NCBI RefSeq assembly: GCF_030816725.1
Contig: NZ_JAUSYG010000001.1
Coordinates: 2,294,001 to 2,358,000, forward strand
Direction: 5' to 3'
Length of the DNA: 64,000 bases
From: Pseudarthrobacter defluvii
GTDB lineage: Bacteria; Actinomycetota; Actinomycetes; Actinomycetales; Micrococcaceae
Of the stretch, positions 47,581 through 56,432 are shown one piece after another (the stretch's first letter is position 1; each line of letters opens with the position of its first letter). The translations under genes and the position numbers were made by a program. Below the pieces are notes generated by a model. That model saw nothing but the letters and a program-made list of their open reading frames with translations. It was not told the DNA's origin and made no database searches.

Positions 47581-47811
47581 CGCGCTTCGAGTATTGGGGT
47601 GCGGGGGTGACCGGGACCGGTGCGGTCAGCATTTGGGTAACGACTTGGGGAGAAACGCCCTAGTCGCCTTGTTGTGGAGCGGGAGCCTGTAAACACTATG
47701 CATCAATTCGTGGTAAATCGCTGAGATGTTGTAAGGACTGGGCGTCGGACTGACTGACGCTGGAACAACAGGTGACGTATGTCTGCAGAAAATACCAATC
47801 AGGAGAAGCTC

Positions 47812-49128
47812 ATGACCAATTGGCGGATCAGGGACTTCCATTCAGCGGATCTGGACGGGATCCTGCATCTTTGGGAGACCCTCAAGTCCCACAACGTCGA
47901 GCCGGTCTACGCCCTTTCCGAGGTCCTCGCGTCATGCGAGAAGGACCATGCCGTGGTGGCGGTGCTGGGCGAGCAGGTGATGGGTGCCGCCGTCGGCCGC
48001 GCGGCGCACGACCAGGGGTGGATCGTTTTCCTCGCGACGCTGCCCGAATGCCGCGGCCGCGGTATCGGCACCTCGCTGCTGGCCGCCGTTGAAAACCGGA
48101 TGGCGCCGCACGGGCTGAACAAGCTCTCGGCCCTGATGCCGGAATCGGAAACCAGGGTTGAGGCGTTCCTGGGCCGCGGTTTTGCCCTGAAGAAGAACCT
48201 GCGTTACTTCGAGCGGACCATCCCCGTCCAGCGGCAGGAACTCGGCGCGCTGGGCCAGCTTGGCGGGCGCGTCCTGGCCCGGGACCTGTGGGAAAACGTG
48301 GCGGGCATGCGCAAGGAAAAGGAACTGCTGGAACGCCGGCTCGTCCTTCCTCTTGCTGAAGCGAACCTCGCCGACGAATTCGGCGTGGTGCCGCCGCGCG
48401 CCGTCGTACTCTTTGGGCCGCCCGGCACGGGGAAGACCACCTTTGCCAAAGCCATCGCCTCGCGGCTGGAATGGCCCTTCGTCGAAGTCTTCCCCTCCCG
48501 GCTGGCCGCCGATCCGCAAGGCCTGGCCGGTGCTCTCCGCGAGACGTTCCTCGAAATCGCGGAACTGGAGCACGCCGTGGTGTTCATCGACGAGGTGGAG
48601 GAGATCGCCTCGCAGCGCTCCGGCGAACCGCCGTCGCCACTGCAGGGCGTCACCAACGAGCTGCTCAAAATCATCCCGGCCTTCCGCGAACAGCCAGGCC
48701 GGCTCCTGGTCTGCGCCACCAACTTCATCCGCGCCCTGGACACCGCCTTCCTGCGCCACGGCCGCTTCGACTACGTCATCCCCATCGGCCTGCCCGACCG
48801 CCAGGCACGCGAAGCCATGTGGCAACGCTTCATCCCCGCGGCCGTGGTGGACGCCGTGGACGTGGAACTGCTGGTGGAACGCACCGAAGGCTTCTCACCT
48901 GCGGACATCGAGTACGCCGCCCGAAGCGCCTCCCAGCGTGCCCTTGAGAAGGCCGTGTACGACGACTGCGGGCTCCCCTCCGGCGGCACACTTTCCGTTC
49001 GGGAGACCGTCCGAAAAGGCCCCTCAACCCAGGACTACCTCAACGCCATTGGCGATACCCGCACCACCGTCAGCGAAGAAGTTCACCAAGACTTCCGCAG
49101 GGATATTAAAGCCTTGGCCCGCGTTTAG
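47812..49128 (+). CDS. fusion of a GNAT acetyltransferase-like domain and an AAA+ ATPase
   Basis: 438 aa. Residues 1-135 form a GNAT fold with the acetyl-CoA loop CRGRGIGTSLL (81-86) and the C-terminal FLGRGF block. Residues 180-430 form a classical AAA+ module with Walker A FGPPGTGKTT (201-210), Walker B VVFIDEVEE (257-265) and RHGRFDYVIPIG with the arginine typical of FtsH/Cdc48-like proteins. The start at 47812 is chosen for AGGAG 6 nt upstream; 47779 in the same frame is possible. The combination suggests ATP-driven remodelling of a target that is acetylated, or sensed, by the first domain. Function is not known to me. Confidence 0.85.
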   Translation: MTNWRIRDFHSADLDGILHLWETLKSHNVEPVYALSEVLASCEKDHAVVAVLGEQVMGAAVGRAAHDQGWIVFLATLPECRGRGIGTSLLAAVENRMAPHGLNKLSALMPESETRVEAFLGRGFALKKNLRYFERTIPVQRQELGALGQLGGRVLARDLWENVAGMRKEKELLERRLVLPLAEANLADEFGVVPPRAVVLFGPPGTGKTTFAKAIASRLEWPFVEVFPSRLAADPQGLAGALRETFLEIAELEHAVVFIDEVEEIASQRSGEPPSPLQGVTNELLKIIPAFREQPGRLLVCATNFIRALDTAFLRHGRFDYVIPIGLPDRQAREAMWQRFIPAAVVDAVDVELLVERTEGFSPADIEYAARSASQRALEKAVYDDCGLPSGGTLSVRETVRKGPSTQDYLNAIGDTRTTVSEEVHQDFRRDIKALARV

Positions 49129-49602
49129 GTGCAGCTAAGGCATAGCGCCTAGAAAAGCGGCTGGGCGTGCAGTTGAATTACCAGGAATCTCGAACATCGC
49201 TTCATGTGGCGCTCTTGCTCTACCGGTTGAGAGGGCTTCCGCATGATGTTGAAGAAAACGTGCTGGCGTGAAAATTCGGATGTGGCTTGCCAATAACGGG
49301 GCAATGACCCTCGTTGCTAGTGCACTGACCCTCGTCGCATATGGGGCTGTGGTCCGGATTTGGCCTTACGTTGTCGGCATGAAGGGCAATGGCCCTCGCT
49401 TGAATCGAAACTAACGCCATGACAGCGGGAAGGACGGCAGCGGTTACTCCTGACACGTGCCGGGAGTGCCCGAAGGCATTCCAGCACCGGTTCGCTCCTG
49501 ATCTACCCTGACGTCATACATCTCGGTGTCCACTCCGCCCACTAAGGAACCAAAGTTTGAGGACCACGCTGCTGGACCCGCCTTGGATCGAACGCATCTT
49601 GA
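49129..49602. other. intergenic stretch with short direct repeats
   Basis: About 470 bases. Two 17-base near-copies occur at 49301-49317 and 49322-49338 (both CACTGACCC/CAATGACCC followed by TCGTYGC), and a third partial copy lies near 49388. A minus-strand open frame covers them but has no family resemblance. Possibly the edge of an old mobile element. Confidence 0.4.
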
Positions 49603-50010
49603 TCAATTCACCATTGTAAGTTCAGACGACGACGGTTCGGAGAACACCGAGGCAAGGAAGGCCTTGGTGCGTTCGTTCTGCGGTTTGGTGATAGTCTGCC
49701 GGGCTGGCCCCCGCTCTATTACATAGCCATCGGCCATGAAGACCACCCGGCCGGCAACATCGCGGGCAAAGTTCATCTCGTGCGTGACCACAACCATGGT
49801 CATACCCGTCTTCGCCAAGTCCTTCATCACCTTCAGGACTTCCCCCACGAGCTTCGGGTCCAAGGCGGACGTCGGCTCGTCAAAGAGCATGAGCTGCGGC
49901 TCCATGCACAGACGCGGGCGATCGCCACCCCGCTGCTGCTGACCGCCGGAGAGCTGACGCGGATAGGACCGCGCCTTCTCGGTCAGCCCGACCTTCTCCA
50001 ACAAGGACAT
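49603..50010 (-). pseudogene. amino-acid ABC transporter ATPase, C-terminal remnant
   Basis: The frame keeps the second half of a GlnQ/ArtP-type ATPase: LSGGQQQR, then MLFDEPTSALDP (Walker B) and VVVTHEMNFARDVA. The N-terminal third with Walker A is missing. Between the signature and Walker B the residues GGDRPRLCMEPQ replace the usual VAIARALAMEPQ, showing a pair of compensating frameshifts. The remnant directly abuts the permease remnant, so an internal deletion removed the rest. Confidence 0.85.
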
Positions 50011-50013
50011 GGC

Positions 50014-50857
50014 TCACGCCACTGCTTTTACTTTCTTTTTCTTCCGGACCAGTCGCGGCGTCTCGATCAGGTTCTCCAACGCGACGATCAGCAACGGCGT
50101 AGTTTCGAGGGTCCGTGCGTAGATGATTTGCGCCGAATATAGCAGTTCCGGCACCGAGATAACGCTGACCAGCGCGGTTGTCTTAAGCAGGCCATCGTTT
50201 CGTTGCCCGTGGGCGCGATAGTCACGCGCATAGCCTGCGGCAGCACCACCCGGTGCATAATCTGCATCCGGGTGATGCCTAAGGCCTCGGCTGCCTCCGT
50301 CTGCCCGTGGTCCACCGAGAGGATGCCGGCACGGACATTCTCGGACATGTATGCGCCCTGGTTCAGACCCGGTCCCAGGATGGCGGCCATCATAGGCGTA
50401 ATCATTTGGTTCGCGTCCAGTTGAACGGGTGGATGGCGAACTTGATGACAGGGTACAGCGCCGCCAAGTTGAACCAGAACAGCTTGCACCAGCACCGGGA
50501 TGCCTCGGAAGAAGTTCACGTAGGCGTAGCGGCACCGCGACGATCGGGTTGGCCGCAAGTCGCTTGACTGCGAAACGACGCCGAGCACGATACCAATAGC
50601 CATACTGATCGCCGTCAAACCAGGCGTGACGAGAATGCCCCGGTCAATGGAATCATCGCGCAGATAGAGCCCGACGATTTCCCAGCCAAAGTTGGGGGTG
50701 GTCATTACAGAACGCAGCAGAAGCACGATCACAATAACGACGTCCGCGGACAGCCACCTGCGGGGATGTTTGGCCTTCAGAGCGGTATAGCCATCGCCGG
50801 TGGACGCTGCTAGCTCACTTCGGCTGGTCAGGGCAGTCGCGCTCTGCTTCCTCTCCT
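50014..50857 (-). pseudogene. amino-acid ABC transporter permease, multiply frameshifted
   Basis: Fragments of a HisM/GlnP-type permease are readable in different frames: SADVVIVIVLLLRSVMTTPN near the N-terminus, YVNFFRGIPVLVQ, then SENVRAGILSVDHGQTEAAEALGI with VVLPQAMR (the EAA loop), then TALVSVISVPELL. At least three frame changes join them. No start codon is found behind the binding-protein stop (GTA occurs where a start would be). The gene is inactive. Confidence 0.85.
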
Positions 50858-51805
50858 CTACTTCTTATCGAGGACTTCGGAGGTGACCAGGACGGACTTC
50901 GGAAGGCCCCATTTAACGCGCATTACCTCGTAATAGTTGCTGTCGAGGATGCTGCGGGTGGCCTCGGTGACCGCTTCCTTCAGCCCGCCGTCCTTAGCAA
51001 GGGCGATACCTGTGGGGACGGGCTCGTAGTCTTCTCCGGGCGCCAGTTCGAACTTGCCTCCAGTTTTCTTTGCCTGGTAGGCCAACGAGATGCTGTCTGC
51101 CACGACAGCGTCCACCCGACCGGATGCCAGGGCGAGGTTGGCGTCCGTTTGCCCGGGGAAGTTTTGGATAGTAAGAGGCTCCTTGCCTGCCGTCGTGCAT
51201 TGCTCGGAAAATTCGGGAAGGTACTCCATGGATTGGATTGAGCCCTTCTGACCGGCAATCTTCTTGCCACACATGCTCAAGGGGTCCATAAAGATTTTCT
51301 GAGGGTTTCCAGGCAGAACGGCGACACCGGAGCCGCCGTTGAGGTACTCCGCAAAGTCTACGATTTTCTCACGTTCCGGGGTGATCGAGAACGTCGACAT
51401 CGCCATGTCATACTTCCCGGAGGCCAGACCCGGCAGGATGGTATCGAACGTTGCGGGTACGTGCTCCACCTCGAGGCCCAAGGCAGCACCCACCGCGTCC
51501 GAGAAGTCGACGTCGTAGCCGATCATCGTCTTGTTGTCCGTGTCGTAGTACTCGAACGGAGCGTACGTCGGGTCCGAGGCCACACGCAGGGTTCCGGCTG
51601 CACGAATCTTCTCAGGCAGCAGATTTCTTGCCGCCTCGTTAAGCGCAACGGGTTCCGCGCCGGGAGTGGAGCCTTCAGAAGCAGCGGTACCTGCCGGCTC
51701 CGGGGCGGCCTGAGAGGCGTTGGTGCAGGCGCTCAGGGACAGGGCTAGCAGGACCGAGGCGACCAAAATGGTTGAGCGGGTGTCGCGGCGACGGGAATGA
51801 CGCAT
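50858..51805 (-). CDS. amino-acid ABC transporter substrate-binding lipoprotein (family 3)
   Basis: 315 aa from the ATG at 51805 (AAAGGA 6 nt upstream). A signal peptide ends in the lipobox LSLSAC. LRVASDPTYAPFEYYD, IGYDVDFSDAVGAALG and TFSITPEREKIVDFAEYL are typical of the PF00497 polar-amino-acid/ectoine-type binding proteins. It is first in a cluster whose permease and ATPase are dead, so it is an orphan unless another transporter accepts it. The neighbouring deacylase makes an acylated amino acid or ectoine a possible ligand. Confidence 0.9.
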   Translation of the reverse strand: MRHSRRRDTRSTILVASVLLALSLSACTNASQAAPEPAGTAASEGSTPGAEPVALNEAARNLLPEKIRAAGTLRVASDPTYAPFEYYDTDNKTMIGYDVDFSDAVGAALGLEVEHVPATFDTILPGLASGKYDMAMSTFSITPEREKIVDFAEYLNGGSGVAVLPGNPQKIFMDPLSMCGKKIAGQKGSIQSMEYLPEFSEQCTTAGKEPLTIQNFPGQTDANLALASGRVDAVVADSISLAYQAKKTGGKFELAPGEDYEPVPTGIALAKDGGLKEAVTEATRSILDSNYYEVMRVKWGLPKSVLVTSEVLDKK

Positions 51806-51872
51806 GTATTTTCCTTTCATGGTCCGGACCGCATTGTCCGGTAACGAATACCCGGCATTGATCAGGAGACGA

Positions 51873-52943
51873 TCAGTGCTTCGGTGCTTCAAATTCAGGT
51901 GCGATGTGCAGCAGGTAGCTGCCTATCGAGGCCAGGGAGGGCCGACGCAGGATGGCGACGATGCCATCCAACCTAGCCGTGTATTCCTGCGGTGCGCGCT
52001 CAAGGTCATCGATGGCGTGGACCCGGGCAACTGGATCGCCTGCCCGGACCCGCTGGCCCAAGCCCACCAGTGGCTCGAAGATGCCCGGAGTGGTGGCCAT
52101 GACCGGGGACTTGGGCACCAACTCCAACCAGACAGGCTCGGCGACCACCGTTCCGGCAGCCTGCACCTCGGTGAAGGGCTGGGCTGCCAGGACTCCTACG
52201 TGGGCGAGCAGCGAGCGCACGCCGCGCCGCGCATCCGTCAAGACGCCCGGATCCACGGTGCCTCCTCCGCCGAGTTCCGTGGACAGTGCCAGCACTCCCG
52301 CATCGTCGCCCGCGGTGCTGAGCGAACCAGGTTCCAGGCGGGGCTGTACCACGATCACATAGGGCAGTCTCATGGCCCGCGACGCGGAAACCTTCCGCTC
52401 CCAGGTCCGTTGGTCGGGCCCACGGTAGATGAACATGCTCGGCAGGTAGGTGGAGTTGGATCCGCCCGAGTGCAGGTCAATGACGACGTCGGCCTTCGGC
52501 AGCAGCGTGCCAGCGATCAGTTCGGCAACCTGGTCCGTGGGACCGCTGCGCGGCTGTCCTGGGTAGCTGCGGTTGAGGTTGCCGCCGTCGACAGGCGAAA
52601 CCCTGGTACCGGCCCGTACCGCCGGTGCGTTGGCTGCGGGCACGATGACCACCGTGCCGCTCAGATGCTCCGGTTCCAGCCATCGGATCATTTCCTGCAG
52701 AATCACTTGGCCTTCGTACTCGTCCCCGTGAGTGCCAGCCACTAGCAACGCCGTCGGCCCGGGCCCCGAGGAAATAACCGCAACTGGTACCGTGATCAGC
52801 CCGTTGTCATGAACGTTGTCTGAATGCGACAGGCCGGCAAAACCCAACTGCTTGCCGGCACGGCCCAGTTCGATGCCGTACAGTGCCGGACCTGACGTAC
52901 GCCGCTGGGTCTCAACGGCAATACCGGCGGTCAAGGGACCCAC
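51873..52943 (-). CDS. AstE/AspA-family zinc deacylase (EutE/DoeB-like)
   Basis: 356 aa from the GTG at 52943 (AAGG 7 nt upstream). VAGTHGDEYEG supplies the HxxE zinc ligands and VVIDLHSGGSN the third His, the signature of the succinylglutamate desuccinylase/aspartoacylase family. The C-terminal 90 residues form a small beta domain. Relatives remove acyl groups from N-acyl amino acids; in ectoine breakdown EutE/DoeB deacetylates N-acetyl-diaminobutyrate beside an Ehu transporter, an arrangement similar to this one. The start was probably shaped when the upstream Rieske gene decayed, since the two now overlap. Confidence 0.85.
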   Translation of the reverse strand: MGPLTAGIAVETQRRTSGPALYGIELGRAGKQLGFAGLSHSDNVHDNGLITVPVAVISSGPGPTALLVAGTHGDEYEGQVILQEMIRWLEPEHLSGTVVIVPAANAPAVRAGTRVSPVDGGNLNRSYPGQPRSGPTDQVAELIAGTLLPKADVVIDLHSGGSNSTYLPSMFIYRGPDQRTWERKVSASRAMRLPYVIVVQPRLEPGSLSTAGDDAGVLALSTELGGGGTVDPGVLTDARRGVRSLLAHVGVLAAQPFTEVQAAGTVVAEPVWLELVPKSPVMATTPGIFEPLVGLGQRVRAGDPVARVHAIDDLERAPQEYTARLDGIVAILRRPSLASIGSYLLHIAPEFEAPKH

Positions 52944-53248
52944 AGAAGAACCTTGGCTAGTACCGGATAATCGCGCACCTTTGCGTGTCCCGGGATCAAG
53001 GACTGCGCAGGCACTTTGGTGCACATGCCATTGGGACCACATGCGGAGCCGGGGTAGCCAGGTTCCAAAGAGTCGCCACCGGTGCGGCCCTTGGACAGCG
53101 GAAAGGCACGTTGGTCCGCCAGCGCGACGGCTCGTTTGTCCTGGGTGCCGAAATGGGCCATCGGCTGTTCGCACGTGGCCCGGTGAACAGGCTTAGGCTC
53201 CACTTCCACGGACAACGCCGCTCTGTGCCGATTGTTGAACGCATACAT
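52931..53248 (-). pseudogene. Rieske-type oxygenase (vanillate demethylase-like), decayed N-terminal fragment
   Basis: The frame from the ATG at 53248 aligns with the intact Rieske protein at 63651: CEQPMAHFGTQDKRAVALAD, RAFPLSKGRT, KVPAQSLIPGHAKVRDYPVL. Both pairs of iron-sulfur ligands are lost. The first, CAH in ADRCAHRAF, is deleted, leaving ADQRAF. The second, CGYHG, reads PGYPG. Only about 100 of some 350 residues remain; the deacylase gene overlaps the end. The 17-bp palindromic operator 21 nt upstream of the ATG is also shared with the intact gene. Confidence 0.85.
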
Positions 53249-53269
53249 TTTCTCAGTTTCCTTCTTCCT

Positions 53270-53286
53270 TGTATACATTGTATTCG
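53270..53286. promoter_or_regulatory. GntR-type operator upstream of the decayed Rieske gene
   Basis: Plus strand TGTATACA-T-TGTATTCG. Read toward the gene it matches the operator at 63613-63629 in 15 of 17 positions, and both lie 21 nt before the ATG. It therefore looks like a fossil of the same regulon. Confidence 0.7.
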
Positions 53287-53473
53287 ATGGCATATGTGAC
53301 GACCACCACTTTTTGAGTGAGCGTTTGATTCGCGACAGCCGCAGCTTCTCTCGACCGGCCACAGGAACGATGGGTACCCGATGAAGCGCATGGGAAGAGG
53401 ACTGCTGCGGCACTACGAATGATGCGAGACTCGGGCGTGGGAAGGGGCAGGCAACGGTTAGCTCGTCACCGGC

Positions 53474-54907
53474 TCATCGCCAGGAGGTCGGACGGCGGGC
53501 GGCCCAGGGCCGCGCGGCTTCCACGGCGGCGCCAACGGTGAAGACCGTGGCGTCGTCGAACGGGTGCCCAACTATCTGGACCCCGGTGGGGATGCCGCAG
53601 TCGGCCATTCCGCTCGGCACGGCTAGCACTGGGCAACGGTTGGTGATATTGAACGGCGCCGTCATGTGGCCCTGCCAGTAATGCTCCAAATGCACGTCAC
53701 CGGCTTCAATCCCGTCAAGGTACATGCCGTCAGCCTCGAGCGCGGCAATGGCGGAAGCAGGGCAGATCAAGGCATCGAAGCCATCCATCGCAGCGGCCAG
53801 CTCAGCCTGGATGCGCGTCTCCGCTCTGATGCCGTCGACGAAGCGGTTGTCCTGTGCGGCTTTTCGGGTGTCAGCCATGAAGCGTTGGGTGTAGGCGGCG
53901 AGCAGTCCCCTTGAGTTGGCGGTCTCATCCTCGATGGTTGGGCCTAAAAGGTAGCCGAAATGCGTGAACACCGTCCGGCTGATTTCCTCGATGGTCCATG
54001 GCAGTTCAATCTCCTCCACCGCAGCTCCGGCTGCACCCAGGGCGGAGGCCACGGCGCGAGTGTTAGCCTCCACGTCCGGCGCAACGGGGTAGTTCCCCAG
54101 TCGGATGCACAGTGCCAACCGCATGCCGGCCACCGCGGCGGCGGCATCGGCAGCCGGAGGGCAGAACAGCGTGTGGCTGCCCGGGAGGGAGGTGTGGTCC
54201 CCGGGATGCCGGCCGGCCATGACGCTCGCCAGCAGCGCCGTGTCTGCGACGGTCCGCGCCATCGGGCCGTCGCCGCGATAGTGGTCGGCGGAGAGCGGGG
54301 CCAGGCCTGGAATCCGCCCGTAGGGCGCCTTGTACCCGACCGTCCCCGTGAACGAGGCCGGCAGCCGGGTTGAGCCGGCGATGTCGGAGGCGGTGGCGAG
54401 CGGCGCGAGGCCGGCAGCCAGCGCAGCGGCCGAGCCTCCTGAAGAACCCCCCGGGGAATACTGTGGGTTCCAGGGGTTGCGGGTGACGCCCCAAAGCGGG
54501 CTGTGGGTGACTGTGGCACAGCTGTATTCCGGTGTGGTCGTGCGGGTGTGAATGATTCCGCCCGCTCGCCGGATCCGTTCGATGACGGGGTGGTCCACCG
54601 GTGCCAGCTCGTCTCTCCGCGCCACTAGTCCCTGCGAGAGGGTGCGTCCCTTGAGTCCGTGTTTCTCCTTGGCAGCGATCGGCAGCCCCAGCAGCGGCGT
54701 CAGGTCCCTGCCGCGCGCGTATCTGGTAGCTGCCTGCTGTGCGGCGGGCAGCGCTTCCTCGAAAAGGGTTTCAGTCAGCGCGTTGATTTGGCCGTTGACG
54801 GCTTCCGTCCTGGCGATCACCGCTTCCAGGAGCTCCACAGGAGAAAGTTTCTGGGCACGGAAGAGTTGCAATGCCGTGACGGCGTCGAGGTAGTGGAGTT
54901 CAGTCAT
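53474..54907 (-). CDS. amidase signature-family hydrolase
   Basis: 477 aa. The Ser-cisSer-Lys triad is readable: K80 in PIAAKEKHGLKG, the GGSSGGSAAALAAGLAP block with S155/S156, and the nucleophile S179 in DIAGSTRLPA. The enzyme hydrolyses a C-N bond of a carboxamide, but the family is broad (aryl acylamidases, AtzE-like, GatA-like). I see no GatB/C partners, so a catabolic amidase is likelier than a tRNA amidotransferase. The start shares four bases with a short upstream frame (54904-55059). Confidence 0.9.
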   Translation of the reverse strand: MTELHYLDAVTALQLFRAQKLSPVELLEAVIARTEAVNGQINALTETLFEEALPAAQQAATRYARGRDLTPLLGLPIAAKEKHGLKGRTLSQGLVARRDELAPVDHPVIERIRRAGGIIHTRTTTPEYSCATVTHSPLWGVTRNPWNPQYSPGGSSGGSAAALAAGLAPLATASDIAGSTRLPASFTGTVGYKAPYGRIPGLAPLSADHYRGDGPMARTVADTALLASVMAGRHPGDHTSLPGSHTLFCPPAADAAAAVAGMRLALCIRLGNYPVAPDVEANTRAVASALGAAGAAVEEIELPWTIEEISRTVFTHFGYLLGPTIEDETANSRGLLAAYTQRFMADTRKAAQDNRFVDGIRAETRIQAELAAAMDGFDALICPASAIAALEADGMYLDGIEAGDVHLEHYWQGHMTAPFNITNRCPVLAVPSGMADCGIPTGVQIVGHPFDDATVFTVGAAVEAARPWAARRPTSWR

Positions 54908-55059
54908 ACCAGGGCCTCCGCTGGCAGCGCGGAGGATTCCGGGAGGGACCTGCAGGTGAGCTCGCGGGTCACGCCAGTGAGCATGTCCACCTTGGTCACC
55001 ATGCCGGCGCCGGTAGCGGCTTCCCGGCCGCGGGTGTCGTTGACCGTCATGACAGCCAT
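54904..55059 (-). CDS. possible 51-aa ORF coupled to the amidase
   Basis: ATG at 55059 opens MAVMTVNDTRGREAATGAGM and ends in TGA overlapping the amidase ATG (ATGA). The segment VTKVDMLTGVTRELTCRSLP looks like the tail of a larger beta-rich protein rather than a complete one, so this may be the retained C-terminus of a truncated upstream gene. No family is recognised. Confidence 0.35.
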   Translation of the reverse strand: MAVMTVNDTRGREAATGAGMVTKVDMLTGVTRELTCRSLPESSALPAEALV

Positions 55060-55357
55060 GCTAGAACCGCGGCGTTTCCAATTTCCCTTAACTTGTTACG
55101 GCCGTGGGAAATGAAGTCTGCTGAAGCCACGGTCTTGCCGGCATGCCCATGTTGGGAAATGCTGCTGACACATTGGGCGTGAACCGGAACCATTCAATCT
55201 CCTTTGATGAATGTGGTTGTCGCGCTTGGGGCTCGGCCGAGGTCGGCCTCGCAGGAATGGCCGGTTAAAGGCTCCCTTGGCTACCACACTGCACCAACTC
55301 TCGGTTATGCCTTCACATCTGTCCAATTGATAGTTTTTGATGGAGTCATGGATTTTA
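55060..55357. other. intergenic stretch, nothing recognised
   Basis: About 300 bases between the amidase unit and the tail of the interrupted LysR gene. No gene, repeat or clear promoter is seen. Confidence 0.45.
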
Positions 55358-55534
55358 TTAATGCAGGTTAGGGGGATTTATTGAATCTCCCGCCGAGCTG
55401 CCGTGGGCTCGGACTTTGTAGAGACGCATGCAGGTCTCCTCAAAGGCAAGGGCCCTGCGGGTGGGCTGTGCCCCCTCGGGCCGGACCAGCATCACCTCGA
55501 TCGGTGGAAAGTCGTCTGTCAGGCTCAGAGCCAC
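55358..55534 (-). pseudogene. LysR-family regulator, C-terminal part cut off by an IS element
   Basis: When one copy of the 4-bp duplication is removed, the frame of the N-terminal part at 56792-57578 continues here without change: ALSLTDDFPPIEVMLVRPEG and so on to LAFEETCMRLYKVRAHGSS, ending with TAA at 55358. This is the expected last 55-60 residues of the effector-binding domain of a LysR-type regulator. It has no start of its own. Confidence 0.9.
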
Positions 55535-55558
55535 TGGTTGGACCCCCGTTAGCAGTCC
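55535..55558. repeat. IS terminal inverted repeat (left in window)
   Basis: A 24-nt end beginning TGGTTGGACCCCCGT and ending AGCAGTCC. It pairs with the right end with a few mismatches and one 1-nt gap. Confidence 0.85.
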
Positions 55559-55563
55559 AGCGC

Positions 55564-56409
55564 CTATGCGATAGCTAATTGGTTTTCTTGCGTCCAGTTT
55601 TCCCAGTAGCGCTTCGGCGTCATGCCGTTCAGGGATCCATGGGGCCGTTCATGATTGTAGATAGCTTTCCATTCGTCGGCCAAATACTTGGCTTCGGCCA
55701 TGGTGTCCATGATTTCTCCGGAGAGTTGTTCCCTTCTGAACTGGGCGTTGAAGGACTCGATGAAGCCGTTCTGCCAGGGTGATCCCGGGTCAATGAAGGC
55801 GGTATCCACGCCGGCGGTGTTGCACCACTCAATCAGTGCGGCGGCGGTGAATTCGGGCCCGTTGTCACACCTCACGTAGGTCGGGGCGGTGCCGGTCTCG
55901 GCGATGATGTTCTCCAACACAGCGACCACGTCGGCGGCCTTGAACGACCGGCGCGGAATGACCGCCAGCGCCGTGCGGGTGTATTCGTCGATGACGTTAA
56001 AGAACCGGATGTGCCGTCCGCAAGAGGTCACATCGGACTGGAAGTCGAAACTGACCACATGCATCGGGTACTGGGCAGTTAGGCGCTTCTGTTCACCGGC
56101 GCCGGGCCCGGTCCGGCGCTTCTTCCTCGCCCGGGGTTTACAGACCAGGCCTTCATCGCGCCAGAGCCGTCGCACCCGCTTCCTGTTCAGCACCACGCCG
56201 TCCCACTCAGGCTGAGCCAGCAGGTGCCAGCGCACCTTCCGCCAGCCCCACGCGGGGTGCTGCCCGGCGACGGCGCGCAAGGCTGCACGGAGCCGGGCTT
56301 CCTCAAAGCCCATATCGGGCTTCTTCTTGCGGAACGCGGACCGGTTCTGCCCCAGCACCGCGCACGCGAAACGCTCGGACGCCCCGAACTTCTCCACCGC
56401 CATGCGCAC
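55564..56409 (-). CDS. IS3-family transposase OrfB (DDE integrase core)
   Basis: 281 aa from the ATG at 56409. An N-terminal HTH_21-like segment (RLRAALRAVAGQHPAWGWRKV) precedes the rve core with the catalytic triad: D in VSFDFQSDVT, D in RCDNGPEF and E in GFIESFNAQFR. The C-terminal block YNHERPHGSLNGMTPKRYW is typical. The same frame is open upstream to 56439, where a -1 slip joins it to OrfA, so the active enzyme is probably the OrfAB fusion. Confidence 0.93.
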   Translation of the reverse strand: MRMAVEKFGASERFACAVLGQNRSAFRKKKPDMGFEEARLRAALRAVAGQHPAWGWRKVRWHLLAQPEWDGVVLNRKRVRRLWRDEGLVCKPRARKKRRTGPGAGEQKRLTAQYPMHVVSFDFQSDVTSCGRHIRFFNVIDEYTRTALAVIPRRSFKAADVVAVLENIIAETGTAPTYVRCDNGPEFTAAALIEWCNTAGVDTAFIDPGSPWQNGFIESFNAQFRREQLSGEIMDTMAEAKYLADEWKAIYNHERPHGSLNGMTPKRYWENWTQENQLAIA

Positions 56410-56432
56410 GGCACGACGGCGGGGTTCGGGGC

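Noticed and set aside
53474-54907. Amidase as GatA of the tRNA amidotransferase
   Set aside because: No GatB or GatC is nearby and the surroundings are a catabolic, decaying region, so a metabolic amidase is more likely.
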